A stretch of 64,000 nt of DNA from Methanocalculus taiwanensis (GTDB lineage: Archaea > Halobacteriota > Methanomicrobia > Methanomicrobiales > Methanocorpusculaceae): positions 62,001-126,000 of the forward strand of contig NZ_VOTZ01000003.1 in assembly GCF_024372745.1 (NCBI RefSeq), read 5' to 3'. Below are positions 51,501-60,076 of the stretch, piece after piece (position 1 is the stretch's first letter; each line of letters opens with the position of its first letter). The position numbers and the translations under genes are program-made. The notes beneath the pieces were generated by a model that made no database searches, had not been told where the DNA came from, and worked only from the letters and a program-made list of their open reading frames with translations.

Positions 51501-53039
51501 AAGCGCCTCCTCTGCCGCTTTTTGGTCCGTGATGTCGAGTGAGACATTCGCCATAAAGAGGGGAGCCCCTGTCTTCTCATCCCTGATCCCAAAGCACTGG
51601 GCATGTACATCGGTCAGGGCATTGGTCATGAGATTGCGGTATTGCAGGTTGCCTTCCCAGGTGCTTTTCTCAATGAGAGCAGGAAGAAGCTCATTCTGAA
51701 CCAGCTGCTGTAGTTTCTCCGGAATGACATCCCAAATGAGGTGCTGTTCCACATTATCGGGTGAGATGCCCAGCATCCTGGAGCCTGCTTCGTTCAGAAA
51801 GATCATTCTTCCATCAGCCGAGGAGAGGTTTATCAGCTCAGATGAGTATTTAACGACCAAAGCGAGCTTTCGCAGCTCCTCCTCTGCCGCTTTCCGGTCT
51901 GTGATGTTGGTGATCATCGCAAAGGAGCCCTGGTACACGCCATCTGCATCAATAATCGGGGTGAGGGCAACCTGTGCCCAGAGGCTGCTTTCATCCCTCC
52001 TGATGAAGCGCCTCTCAAAGTGCTCAACCTCTCCTCTCCGCACACCGGCTTTTCTCATTTCAACGTCCGCCTGTTCATCAGGAGGGATGAATGAGTTAGC
52101 ATCCATGCCGATCATCTCGTCCGGTGAGTAGCCGAGCATCTCCGCCATCTGGCGGTTCACATAGGTGATCCGAAACAGCGGGTCCAGTTGCCAGATCCCT
52201 TCAGCCGAGGTATCGACGATCCGGCGGTACCGCTCCTCACTCTCCCGGACTGCCTTCTCCCCCAGTTTCACATCGGTGAGATCATGGAACGATGCAACCG
52301 ACTGTCGTGTACCGGGGATCATCCCGACGGTGAGAGATATCTCATGAGCCTCGCCATGGCGATTGAGAAACGTGAACTCGTACCTGGTGGGCGCATCCGC
52401 CCCCTCCTCCCTCCTGGCACGGTGGTGTGCAAGCATACGGTCGAGATCGGGTTTGCTGACAAACTCCGTCCAGCTTCTGCCGATCAACTCTTCCTGTGAA
52501 TACCCGGAAATCTCCGCAAACGCACTATTTACCAGCGAGATGCTGGTATCCTCCTCAAGGATCACGGTCGGCGCTTCGGTATGTTCAAATATTGCCCGAT
52601 ACCGCTCTTCACTCCCCTGCAGAGCTTCTTCCCCCCGCTTCCGGGCGACGGCATACCGTACCTTATTCGAGAGTTCGGCAAACTGCGATTTCGGGTCTCC
52701 TCCTTTCTGGAGATAGAAGTCGGCGCCTTCATTCAGCGCCTGGATGACGACCTCCTCCCGCCCTTTCCCGGTGAAGATGATAAACGGAGTCTTATTCCCG
52801 ATCTTCCTGAGATATCTGAGGAACGAAATACCATCACATTCCGGCATCTGGTAATCGGAGATGATTGCATCAAAGGAATCCTGAGAGATGATCTTCAGGG
52901 CATCATGGGGATTATCACAGGTGGAAACTGAATAATTGCCGGTCCGCTCAAGAAAGAGCCGGGCTATCTCAAGGAGGGCGGGCTCGTCATCAACATACAG
53001 GAGGGAGATCCTCGGCTCATCTGCTGCCGGGGTGGGCAT
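48525..53039 (-). CDS. Hybrid sensor kinase: receiver, nine PAS, histidine kinase
   Basis: A 1504-residue cytosolic kinase with no membrane helix. The N-terminal receiver (about 10-125) has its phosphoacceptor Asp62 in ISDYQMPE. Nine PAS domains follow, each with a leading SEERYR-like segment. The H-box is SSITRHDILNK (His about 1311), the N-box NLYDN is about 1408, and GPGIPDEQ, then GLGLFLS and the G-boxes complete the ATPase. Receiver-first hybrids with many PAS domains are common in Methanomicrobia and probably sense redox or small ligands through several PAS domains. No output regulator is next to it. Confidence 0.92.
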   Translation of the reverse strand: MPTPAADEPRISLLYVDDEPALLEIARLFLERTGNYSVSTCDNPHDALKIISQDSFDAIISDYQMPECDGISFLRYLRKIGNKTPFIIFTGKGREEVVIQALNEGADFYLQKGGDPKSQFAELSNKVRYAVARKRGEEALQGSEERYRAIFEHTEAPTVILEEDTSISLVNSAFAEISGYSQEELIGRSWTEFVSKPDLDRMLAHHRARREEGADAPTRYEFTFLNRHGEAHEISLTVGMIPGTRQSVASFHDLTDVKLGEKAVRESEERYRRIVDTSAEGIWQLDPLFRITYVNRQMAEMLGYSPDEMIGMDANSFIPPDEQADVEMRKAGVRRGEVEHFERRFIRRDESSLWAQVALTPIIDADGVYQGSFAMITNITDRKAAEEELRKLALVVKYSSELINLSSADGRMIFLNEAGSRMLGISPDNVEQHLIWDVIPEKLQQLVQNELLPALIEKSTWEGNLQYRNLMTNALTDVHAQCFGIRDEKTGAPLFMANVSLDITDQKAAEEALLQKNEELTAAEEELRQQLEKLEDTRRAIEEREEQLRTVSNNIPGGIVYRIVTDPAGNRRFIYVSAAIERILGITQAEALDDVQKVYGLVLDEDREKLIEAEEMAIRTLDPFISEVRFQKPDSTIRCVQIQSALKELPDGSIIGDGIILDITDRKAAEVALRESEERYHSLFDQSMEGVYLHDPQGRILDINRMACIQSGYSREEWLERTIFDGHPESSRLNPPKDEIIRKWREWEPGQRFFFESVHQRKDGTIYPVEISTGLVRYGNQDAFLAIVRDITERKAAEQRLVESENRFRVLFEGSPQGILVADAGTKQFLYANPAICSMLGYSEDELAGLGVPDIHPEESLESVASEFESLVRAEKTLAPDIPCLRKDKTVFYADIHAGAIVIEGRNLFVAFFEDITERKAAEAVLRESEQRYREIFNSVNNAIWIHDISTFRFVYANTTVEELFGYTPDESVGLKISAISSNEPPFTEETGIAFLKKAASGEPQIFDWHCRHKDGHLFWSEINLRRGTIAGKEYIFAIHRDITDRKAAEEAIRKNEERFSRAIAATGAGLWDWDMINDRVFYSHQWKSMLGYDDHEIENTFSGWKSLWHPDDASRIERAVNDYLEGRTKSYEVEHRLRHKDGSWRWILTRGDIERDAERRPVRWTGTNIDITEQKTQSEELENFFRVNLDLLCIADLEGNFIKINETWSAILGYSTEELNKRKFLEFVHPDDMQATLDTIACLGQGEDVLNFTNRYRCKDGSYRSIEWRSHPKGNLIYAAARDITERKAAEEAIQTANKKLQLLSSITRHDILNKIMTLQGYLDLAMPEIHDPRLSRYLSEADKAATAIQTQIDFTKVYQTLGVHAPTWQPLSPLIEAIDDSELPIQHDCGEFAVYADPMLEKVLHNLYDNTIRHAEGADCVSIRCEERDSDLIIIWEDNGPGIPDEQKKRIFDKGVGKNTGLGLFLSREILSITGIAISETGVYGEGARFEISVPAGGFRVA

Positions 53040-53224
53040 ACTTTTCCTTTTTTTTGTGATATGATATATTCATTGGTAAGAAACCCCTCCTCCTCTCTCC
53101 ACTCCACACAGTATGCATGATTACACTCCTGCCAAAATCTGATCGTATGCAGGGTTACACTCCCTCGAAAAGAAAAGATACTCCTGAGACAATGCTTTTG
53201 TCAGCATTGGCCTGTTTTTACTCC

Positions 53225-53626
53225 TCAAAGCTCCCTTTCCTGCTCCTTCTGAGGAGTATATGCCTCCATTCTTCCTTCAGAATGGAGCTTCTCAAGGATC
53301 TCCGGGATTGCTGATGCGAGTTTCTGTGCAGCCGAGTGCGACATAAAGATCCGGGTGCCTTTGATCTTCATTCTGCCATCCTCTCCCCTGATCCCCGGCA
53401 TCTCCAGGAAATCTATTGAGATATCCCGGTGGCTGGCCTGCACATAGGCGAGATTTGAATAGGCGCTGGATGAGATATCGATGACCGGATCCTCCTGATT
53501 GAATGTGTAGAGCCTGCTGAGATCGAGTGTTGTTCCACCATCACCGGTCTGTCTTATTTCTTTTTTCAGGGCCTCCCCTTTTACCCTCTCCTCTCTCAAT
53601 TCTTCTCCTCTCTTCTTCTCAGTCAT
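53225..53626 (-). CDS. DUF3467-like protein
   Basis: The start is set at 53626, with AGGAGG six bases upstream on the minus strand; the longer frame to 53671 has no ribosome-binding site. The 133-residue product has a charged N-terminus of about 40 residues and then the DUF3467 pattern: SAYSNLAYVQASHRDISIDF, then GTRIFMSHSAAQKLASAIP. The family function is unknown. It is transcribed with the winged-helix gene just upstream. Confidence 0.65.
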   Translation of the reverse strand: MTEKKRGEELREERVKGEALKKEIRQTGDGGTTLDLSRLYTFNQEDPVIDISSSAYSNLAYVQASHRDISIDFLEMPGIRGEDGRMKIKGTRIFMSHSAAQKLASAIPEILEKLHSEGRMEAYTPQKEQEREL

Positions 53627-53663
53627 CTCTTCCTCCTGCCGAATCTGCTTTCCTCTCTGGCTA

Positions 53664-54215
53664 TCATACAATCACGGAGATGAGAGTATGTCTCCTTCTC
53701 CTCTCCTCAGAATCATCGTCTGTGATGATGCCCTGCCCTGTTTTCCACCCATCTGAGGTGGCAATCGCCTTTGGCTCGTACTCTTCCCTGAGCCTTGAGT
53801 TGTAATAATCGGCAACTGCCATATCCATGCAGCCTGTTCCATCCCGATCATCCAGCATTGCATATGCAAGGAAGGAGAGTGCGGCAAACTTCTTCGACTC
53901 CACCCGTACTCTGTAGACCGGATGTTTCCCCTCGACACTTTTCTCGATCAGCCCGAGTTTCATCAGCTTTTTGAGGATAAGATAGATCGATGCCTCGGAT
54001 TTTCCGGTGATGTCTGCGAGATATTTTGGCCGGTAATCCATTGTCGGATCGGCAACCAGCTCTTCGACTACCTTTGCGATGGCAGTATCTCCAAACAGTC
54101 CGCCATAGGGCTCATCAAGATATATCTCATCATCCTGTGAGAGTATCGGGGGGCTATTATTTGTATTCCCGGCAGCCTCTTCCAATGTATCGGTTTTCTT
54201 CACTCTCTCCATCAT
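53664..54215 (-). CDS. Winged-helix transcription regulator
   Basis: A 183-residue protein. Residues about 60-105 form a winged helix: YRPKYLADITGKSEASIYLI, then LKKLMKLGLIEKS, then the wing KHPVYRV. An acidic N-terminus and a conserved C-terminal helical domain (KFAALSFLAYAMLDDR) flank it. ATG ATG at 54215/54212 follows GGAGGGAGAG. The pair with the DUF3467-like gene suggests one regulatory unit. Confidence 0.7.
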   Translation of the reverse strand: MMERVKKTDTLEEAAGNTNNSPPILSQDDEIYLDEPYGGLFGDTAIAKVVEELVADPTMDYRPKYLADITGKSEASIYLILKKLMKLGLIEKSVEGKHPVYRVRVESKKFAALSFLAYAMLDDRDGTGCMDMAVADYYNSRLREEYEPKAIATSDGWKTGQGIITDDDSEERRRRHTLISVIV

Positions 54216-54290
54216 CTCTCCCTCCTCTCCCGACTTCTGTATGTAATGTAGGATTTTGACACTAAATAATTATTGGTATCCCTTAAAAGA

Positions 54291-54599
54291 TTAGATTTTC
54301 TTCCAGTGCCTGTGGTGGGGCACCTCCACATCATAGTATGTCATCCATCGATCAGCCCATGGAGTATCAACCAGTTTTATCACTTTCCTGCCATTTCCCA
54401 TCTCTCCAATGCGAATCCTCTCAACTCCCATACTTTTGATGAACGCCTTTGCAGTGAAGCCATTCTTTTCGCATTTTCGCTCACAGTCTGAAATCCTTCG
54501 AATAGCTCCACGCTTCTTCAGCCATCCAGGAAAAATAGCTCCGGCAAGCCCGGGATCCGGTCCCTCTGGATAATTATCAGATCGGTTCAATGTGTTCAA
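54291..54599 (-). CDS. Unknown small basic protein
   Basis: A 102-residue frame opened by a TTG directly after a TAA. It has the features of a real soluble protein: RRISDCERKCEKNGFTAKAF, then SMGVERIRIGEMGNGRKVIK and WADRWMTYYDVEVPHH. No family was recognised. The start is uncertain and could be an internal ATG at residue 57, which would shorten it. No ribosome-binding site was found. Confidence 0.4.
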   Translation of the reverse strand: MNTLNRSDNYPEGPDPGLAGAIFPGWLKKRGAIRRISDCERKCEKNGFTAKAFIKSMGVERIRIGEMGNGRKVIKLVDTPWADRWMTYYDVEVPHHRHWKKI

Positions 54600-54785
54600 T
54601 TAGTTCTTTTGGAGAATTATCTGCTTTGTTTTCGTTCCGTGAGAAGCAAATGAACATTCTCATGATTACCCTACGCCTTCATGGAATTGCTCCTTCACAT
54701 CCAGCACCTCTCACCCGCACATTTTTATCCTGCCGCCCCCACAATCCTCTATACCAGCTACACAGCAGATATACAGGTGATACCC

Positions 54786-55475
54786 ATGAAACGCATCTCC
54801 TACCAGCTTATCATCGGCACAATCCTCCTCATACTGGGTGTGCTCCTCCTCCTCAGGGCAGCCGGCATCTACGATACCGGGGAGCTGCTCATCTATGCAC
54901 CCTCATTAATCGTCCTCTTTGCAATCATTGCCCTCATTAAAAGCGGCTTTCGCTCCGTATCGGGCCCCCTCATCCTGATCGTCATCTTCGGCACAATCCA
55001 GCTCGTCATCCTCGGGCATGCCTCGCCTGATGTAATCCTCCCGGTGATCATCATCGCAGTCGGGCTCGGCTTCATCTTTAACCGGATCAGGCGGCCATCC
55101 ATCAGGGAGCGAGTCACCGACAAGGTCGAGATGATGGCAGTCCTCGGCGGTGTTGAGAGCCGGAATTCCTCTAAATCATTCCGGGGAGGGGAGATGCTCG
55201 CCATCCTCGGTGGTGCCGAGCTCGATCTCCGGGACGCACAGGTCGATGATCCGCCCGCCGAGATCCAGGTCTTCACTCTCTTTGGCGGAACCGGGATACG
55301 GGTGCCTGAAGGCTGGAATGTCCGGATGACTGTGCTCCCGGTCCTCGGCGGTGCAGAAGACGAACGGCGGCGGCCGGGTGCCGCAGGAGAAGGTGCAGAC
55401 AAAGAGGGGTACGGCCAGCCGGATCTCATCGTCTCCGGCTTTGTCGCATTCGGTGGAGTCTCGGTGAAGGATTAA
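54786..55475 (+). CDS. LiaF-like membrane protein
   Basis: The start at 54786 has AGGTGAT upstream. The 229-residue product has four N-terminal membrane helices (about 8-100, the LiaF-type TM module) and a C-terminal beta domain with the repeated VLGG/ILGG pattern: MAVLGGVESRN, then LAILGGAELDL, then FGGTGIRVPEGWN and FVAFGGVSVKD. This is the layout of LiaF-type and cell-wall-active-antibiotic-response proteins. In bacteria LiaF controls an envelope-stress kinase; the archaeal role is unknown. Confidence 0.75.
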   Translation: MKRISYQLIIGTILLILGVLLLLRAAGIYDTGELLIYAPSLIVLFAIIALIKSGFRSVSGPLILIVIFGTIQLVILGHASPDVILPVIIIAVGLGFIFNRIRRPSIRERVTDKVEMMAVLGGVESRNSSKSFRGGEMLAILGGAELDLRDAQVDDPPAEIQVFTLFGGTGIRVPEGWNVRMTVLPVLGGAEDERRRPGAAGEGADKEGYGQPDLIVSGFVAFGGVSVKD

Positions 55476-55544
55476 ACTTCATCCTCCCCTCTGAAGCGTG
55501 TCAGTATCCTTTCCTCGGGAGGGCACTCTCCTCCCACCTGAGGA

Positions 55545-56474
55545 TCACGGCTGACCTGTCAGCTGTATATTCAGGCTTTCAGATGCAATTGTAATATCCT
55601 GTTCACCTTCAAATGCCTCGATGATGAGGCGGTTCAATTCTGATCGTACTGCACGGCGTTCCCGGGCATAGGTTACAAACCGGACCGAGAGGAGAATCCA
55701 GTTATCAGTCTGGGTGATGTACACAGCAGGAGAGATATCCTTCTTTGGGAGGAAAAATTTCTCTCCAATCTTCTCAATCTCCTTCTCAGCAATCTGTGAG
55801 ATCTCGCTCGTCTCCTCCTCGGCAATACCGGTGAGGATCCTAACTGCCCGTCTCCAGTCACTATCGTTTGTTACCGGGACCTGGATCTCATCCCAGAGGA
55901 AACTATGATCCCGGGTGAAGTTCTGAACAGATTGCGTTACTATCTTCCCGTTTGGAATGATGATCAGGCGTCCGGTTGGCTGATCTCCTGCAACCCACTC
56001 CCTGATCTCCATCAGGGTCGTGTTCATGATCCCGATATCCATGACATCACCATATCTTCCGTCAATCTCGATTCGATCGCCGACTGAGTATGTGCCGGTG
56101 AGCAGGATCGTCAGGCTCCCCGCGAAATTTTTAAAGAAATCCTGAAGTGCAATGGCGATACCTGCACCAATAATGCCAAAAAAGACTATGAGTGCCTGAA
56201 TATCGCTTACCCAGATCATCGCAATTGTGGCAAGGATCAGGACAAGTTCAATGATAGATATCAGCTTGGTTGCAGTATACCGGGAGCGTGAGTCAGTGAT
56301 CTTCCTCCGGATCAAGCCGTCAAGCACAATACTCAGTATGAAGTATATGGCGGTGATCCAGAGCAGGGTGGTAAACAGTTGTGCCAAAAGCGGTGAAGGA
56401 AACACATGATCGGAGATGAATAGTGCAATGGTTATGGTGATACATACACAGAGGATGATATAGCTCTTCTTCAT
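55545..56474 (-). CDS. mscS: MscS-family mechanosensitive channel
   Basis: A 309-residue channel with four membrane helices; the last includes the pore-lining FGIIGAGIAIALQDFFKNFA. The MscS beta domain (YSVGDRIEIDGRYGDVMDIG and IIIPNGKIVTQSVQNF) and the C-terminal alpha/beta vestibule follow. It releases solutes on hypo-osmotic shock. It is single-gene by position, with a TATA-rich divergent region shared with the next gene. Confidence 0.92.
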   Translation of the reverse strand: MKKSYIILCVCITITIALFISDHVFPSPLLAQLFTTLLWITAIYFILSIVLDGLIRRKITDSRSRYTATKLISIIELVLILATIAMIWVSDIQALIVFFGIIGAGIAIALQDFFKNFAGSLTILLTGTYSVGDRIEIDGRYGDVMDIGIMNTTLMEIREWVAGDQPTGRLIIIPNGKIVTQSVQNFTRDHSFLWDEIQVPVTNDSDWRRAVRILTGIAEEETSEISQIAEKEIEKIGEKFFLPKKDISPAVYITQTDNWILLSVRFVTYARERRAVRSELNRLIIEAFEGEQDITIASESLNIQLTGQP

Positions 56475-56542
56475 CTAAACCTCCTATAGGAGCTGCTTAC
56501 TTTTGATAGTGACTACATTACTATAAAAAGTCTCTCTATAAA

Positions 56543-57412
56543 ATGAGGCACAGGGAGAATCCGTTCGAAGGACTCCCCTGGCATCCTCAGTTGGAATTCA
56601 TCTCTGGCTCCATCATCGGTACCGGACTGTTGCTACGTATCTTAGTTTCATGTCTTTTATTTGAAGACCGCCCATATACCAATGAGCTGGTGAATGCCAC
56701 TATGGAACAAACAGCATTCAAACGATTCAAAAGCGAAATCGGACACTTCTTCCGGGTGTCGATCTTAAACATCGCCTTTGCGGCAATCCTGATGGCTTTT
56801 GGGCTGACGGTCATTGTAATGGAGGTGGTCTCGATGTATGAGACATTCACAACCGATCTATACCTGATCTACTCCCCGGTTGTTCTCTTTGTTGCCATCT
56901 GTGCGATGGCAATCGGATTCTCCTGGATAGTTACCAGTGCGAGAATTCTTGAGGGTGTCGAGGAGATACAGGATGATCTCAGGAAACTCGAAAAGGAGGA
57001 GAGATGGGAGCGAAAACCAAATGCACAGCTCCATGAATCATCCCTGGAACCCGGCATCGGGGACGAGGATCTCACACGTCTCATCGTCAGGATGCTCTCC
57101 CATTACCGGGATAACCACGCAACCATCAACCGGATGATCTATGTCTGCATGCTCGGCAGTGTGACAATCTTCCTCCTTGGAACCCTTGCAAGCCTTGAGT
57201 TCTTCCAGGTCACCTCAACAAGCCTCACCTTCACAATCGGCCCGGATATCCTGCTCCTGCCATCCCTCCTCATCACGACAGCGATCGCCTTTGTAAGCCT
57301 GATCTCTTCGATCTACTTCTACCGGTTCTCAAAGGTCTGGGATGAGCGGATCGGCGAGATCGATCAGGCAGCGGCTCTCCTGAATACGGCGCTGGAGAAT
57401 GATGGACAATGA
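56543..57412 (+). CDS. Four-TM membrane protein, unknown
   Basis: Two pairs of hydrophobic helices (about residues 72-95 and 108-130, then 222-240 and 253-275) flank a charged cytosolic loop with EGVEEIQDDLRKLEKEERWE. The first 53 residues include another hydrophobic stretch. Two starts are possible: the ATG at 56543 with TATA elements just upstream, or the ATG at 56702 (residue 54) with GGTGA. The gene overlaps the following wHTH gene by 14 bases, so they form one operon. Confidence 0.55.
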   Translation: MRHRENPFEGLPWHPQLEFISGSIIGTGLLLRILVSCLLFEDRPYTNELVNATMEQTAFKRFKSEIGHFFRVSILNIAFAAILMAFGLTVIVMEVVSMYETFTTDLYLIYSPVVLFVAICAMAIGFSWIVTSARILEGVEEIQDDLRKLEKEERWERKPNAQLHESSLEPGIGDEDLTRLIVRMLSHYRDNHATINRMIYVCMLGSVTIFLLGTLASLEFFQVTSTSLTFTIGPDILLLPSLLITTAIAFVSLISSIYFYRFSKVWDERIGEIDQAAALLNTALENDGQ

Positions 57413-57704
57413 TCCGGGGGGGCTCAGAATGACCGGACGGCGGACAGCGTACGAGATCTACTGGGAGATCCTGGTCTTCTGCAGAAAGCCGCAGTCATTC
57501 ACCGGCATCATCAACCGGTGTGATCTGAACTCAAAGACCGGACAGGAGTATCTGACATTTCTCATGGAGAAGGGCTACATCACCGAGGAACATGAAGGGG
57601 ATAAAAGGCGGTACCTCTCAACCGACAGGGCAGAAGAGTATATCTCGCTCTTCAACTCGCTCTACCGGAAGCTCTTTGATTCTGCGCCCTCCTTCAAGCT
57701 GTGA
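57399..57704 (+). CDS. Single-domain winged-helix protein
   Basis: A 101-residue archaeal winged-helix protein: TAYEIYWEILVFCRKPQSFT, then GIINRCDLNSKTGQEYLTFL and the wing EEHEGDKRRYLSTDRAEEYI. Such proteins resemble the Sso10a-type or PadR-type archaeal DNA-binding proteins. It is co-transcribed with the membrane protein before it and converges with the Orc1/Cdc6 gene only three bases away. Its target is unknown. Confidence 0.7.
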   Translation: MMDNDPGGLRMTGRRTAYEIYWEILVFCRKPQSFTGIINRCDLNSKTGQEYLTFLMEKGYITEEHEGDKRRYLSTDRAEEYISLFNSLYRKLFDSAPSFKL

Positions 57705-57707
57705 GCC

Positions 57708-58868
57708 TCAGGCTCTGCATATCCCCTCCACCTCCTCCCGGCTGTACCTCGGTGTAATCACGTCCGTTCTCCCCTTCGACTGTCTTATCCTGAGATCAAT
57801 GAGCCCGATTTCGGCTAGTGTTTCCAGCCGATCCCAGAATACCGGGTAGGAGATCTCCTCCTCTTCGATCAGATAGCCATACATCTCACCTGAGGTCAGG
57901 GCTTCGCCACCTGTATTAGTAAGCGTCCGGATGAGGAGGAGGAGGAGGGCACGCTCCTCTTCAGATAGCCCCTGTATCATCTCCGCGAGGTGAAGCAGCC
58001 GGAACTCGCCATAGGCAAGGAGAATATCCTCACGGAGCACCGATCTCCTCCCCTCCCGCATGGCTCTCAGGATCGAGCGCTTCAGGAGATCGAGCCCGAT
58101 CCGGAGATCTCCTGTTTTCTCTGTCTTCCGGACGATCTGATCCAGCACGTCCGATGAGATCACGCCGGGCATAACGCCCTCACGCACACGGAGAGAAAGG
58201 ATCTCCCTGATCTCATCTGCCGTATAGGGGGGGAACGGGATCTCGTCTGCGCAGAGTGTTGATGAGACGCCCGGATCGAAGATCCGCGAGAAGTCAAGCT
58301 GCATCTCGCTTGTGGTCATGATCACACCGGCCCTGCAGCCCGGATAGTCCAGGTGCATCCTGAGGAGCGAGTAGATGACTGCATTTACAGTATCATGCCG
58401 GATCAGGTACTGGACATCATCAAGGCAGACGAGGAGGACGGCATTTCTGTCAAGAACGGCCTTTGCGATCACGTCCATCAGCGTTGTCGTGGAAACTCCT
58501 GTCCTGGGCGGGGCATGGCCCGCGATCATGGCAAAGATCCTCGAATAGATCGCGTATTTCGTCTGGTCTGTCTGGCAGTTCAGGTAAATAGGGAGGATTC
58601 GTCTCGTCGCTTCCCTGATCTCAGAGAAGAGATGTTTCACACTCGTCGTCTTTCCGCTCCCGGGCGGTCCCCGGCAGATTGCATTTCCCGGTGACATCCC
58701 CTCCATACCGGGCCGGATCCGAAATGCAAGCTCTGCAAGCTGGTTCTCTCTGAAGAGCACCTGTTCGGGCATATAATCGAACTCGAAGAGTTCGGGGCTA
58801 TGAAAGAGGCTCTGGTCGGAGATGAGGAAGCGGCGTATCATCTTGATCAAGGATTGCACGGAGACCAT
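57708..58868 (-). CDS. Orc1/Cdc6-type AAA+ replication initiator
   Basis: A 386-residue Orc1/Cdc6 protein. Walker A is GPPGSGKTT (67-75), Walker B is LLVCLDDVQYL (144-154), sensor residues are in TTSEMQLDFSRIFD, and the winged helix ends LRIRQSKGRTDVITPRY. It lacks the long insertion of its paralogue at 22656 and is close to the family's normal length, so it is the better candidate for a working initiator. A start at residue 10 (MIRRFLISD, 58841) is also possible. The GTGAAAGTGAA box lies 22 bases upstream. Confidence 0.85.
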   Translation of the reverse strand: MVSVQSLIKMIRRFLISDQSLFHSPELFEFDYMPEQVLFRENQLAELAFRIRPGMEGMSPGNAICRGPPGSGKTTSVKHLFSEIREATRRILPIYLNCQTDQTKYAIYSRIFAMIAGHAPPRTGVSTTTLMDVIAKAVLDRNAVLLVCLDDVQYLIRHDTVNAVIYSLLRMHLDYPGCRAGVIMTTSEMQLDFSRIFDPGVSSTLCADEIPFPPYTADEIREILSLRVREGVMPGVISSDVLDQIVRKTEKTGDLRIGLDLLKRSILRAMREGRRSVLREDILLAYGEFRLLHLAEMIQGLSEEERALLLLLIRTLTNTGGEALTSGEMYGYLIEEEEISYPVFWDRLETLAEIGLIDLRIRQSKGRTDVITPRYSREEVEGICRA

Positions 58869-58889
58869 AAGAAGTGCGGGGGACGGAGG

Positions 58890-58900
58890 GTGAAAGTGAA
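58890..58900 (+). promoter_or_regulatory. GTGAAAGTGAA box upstream of Orc1/Cdc6 gene B
   Basis: The 11-mer is preceded by GGACGGAGG and lies 22 bases before the start codon on the opposite strand. It is the same sequence as at 22600 and 59920. Confidence 0.45.
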
Positions 58901-58947
58901 GAGCCCTTCATCATACTGTGCTGTTCACAGCAAACACATCTCCATTA

Positions 58948-59127
58948 CTACCGTATCTTGCAGAGGCGCCAGTGTGCGATAAGAGCAGAAATGATGGTCA
59001 GCACAAAGGCAAAGATGACCGCTCCCGTCCAGTCGATGGCTCCGAGAAAACCATAGGTAAAAATTATCCAGAGCAGGCCGCCAAGGATGCCGATTATGCA
59101 ACCTTTACATCGGACTGGCTGATGCAT
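58948..59127 (-). CDS. Small two-TM membrane protein, leaderless
   Basis: The start is set at 59127 (MHQPVRCKGCIIG) because a TATA box at 59146-59158 predicts transcription from that ATG; the longer frame to 59169 would place the box within the gene. The 59-residue product has two helices (about 10-27 and 32-52) and a Cys-x-x-Cys near the N-terminus. No function is inferred. Confidence 0.55.
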   Translation of the reverse strand: MHQPVRCKGCIIGILGGLLWIIFTYGFLGAIDWTGAVIFAFVLTIISALIAHWRLCKIR

Positions 59128-59145
59128 GATGCTATCTTTTGTTAT

Positions 59146-59158
59146 GATATATATAAAA
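59146..59158 (-). promoter_or_regulatory. TATA box of the small membrane-protein gene
   Basis: On the minus strand the site reads TTTTATATATATC, centred 25 bases before the ATG at 59127, which supports a leaderless transcript. Confidence 0.6.
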
Positions 59159-59198
59159 CAACAACACAAACGGGATGTTCGCCTCCCCGTATGTTCGC

Positions 59199-59870
59199 CT
59201 ACACCCGTGAGATCTTCAGGATCAGCACCCAGATGATCGCAAAGAGGCAGATCGAGATGGTGATCACCGCAAGGTGGCTGATTGCATACGTGATCCCGGC
59301 AACCACCAGCCCGATGGCTGCAAACAGGAGCACCGATGCATATAAGCCTGGCCTCACCTCGACTCTGCTTCCGGTATTAATGCTGCCTGCATATTTCCTG
59401 TCACTGAATGGCTTGAATGGCATAAGCCCGCTCCGGGTACAGCAGTCTTCGAGGATATGGAAGATCCCTCCGGCAAAGAGCCCCAGGAAGAAGAACCCGA
59501 TGATGATATTCCAGAAACCAAGCAGGTATAGGGCAGATCCGATCAGGAGAGCCAGAATCAGGGTATACACGATCACACCAGGTAGCGTATGCATCGAGCC
59601 TCGGTGGGCAGGGTTGAAAGATTTTTCGAAAACCCTGTACACCAGCTTTGTTGCCGGGATGACCACCGGCCGCATGATGAGGCTGAAGATGCGTGCAATA
59701 CCATCCATATGATGGAGTTTTGAGTCTGTTGCATCGGTATCCGGGAGGAGCGATCCGATGATCACACCGCCTATGAAGATCGCTACCTGCACCGGATGGA
59801 TGAGAAGCCATGGAGCGGCAAGAAGGAGGGCACTTCCTGTACTGATGGCAATATGGTCTTTTCCACGCAT
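59199..59870 (-). CDS. YdjM/DUF457 membrane metal-dependent hydrolase
   Basis: A 223-residue membrane protein with the DUF457 pattern: MRGKDHIAISTGSALLLAAP at the start, GSLLPDTDATDSKLHH with acidic ligands, HRGSMHTLPG, and GGIFHILEDCCTRSG. About six hydrophobic segments follow these loops. The family is annotated as metal-dependent hydrolases; its substrate is not known. A GTGAAAGTGAA box lies 50 bases upstream of its start. Confidence 0.82.
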   Translation of the reverse strand: MRGKDHIAISTGSALLLAAPWLLIHPVQVAIFIGGVIIGSLLPDTDATDSKLHHMDGIARIFSLIMRPVVIPATKLVYRVFEKSFNPAHRGSMHTLPGVIVYTLILALLIGSALYLLGFWNIIIGFFFLGLFAGGIFHILEDCCTRSGLMPFKPFSDRKYAGSINTGSRVEVRPGLYASVLLFAAIGLVVAGITYAISHLAVITISICLFAIIWVLILKISRV

Positions 59871-59919
59871 TCGTATACCAGAATGCTCTTGTATTTAATA
59901 AGGGTGCACGCCCGGAGCG

Positions 59920-59930
59920 TGAAAGTGAAA
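59920..59930 (+). promoter_or_regulatory. GTGAAAGTGAA box upstream of YdjM-type gene
   Basis: The 11-mer is flanked by CCCGGAGC and AACCGACC. It is the third identical copy in the window and the only one not next to an Orc1/Cdc6 gene. Confidence 0.4.
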
Positions 59931-60076
59931 ACCGACCACCTCCGCATGACTCTTCCTCCCCTTCTTCCGGGAGAGAGAGGCAATGCGTCCCGCTATCGTC
60001 TACTTTTCCCTGGAGGAATTACCCTCAGGAGAAAGCGGTGAAATGGCTTTTATATCCCATCTACTTCCGGAAGGCT

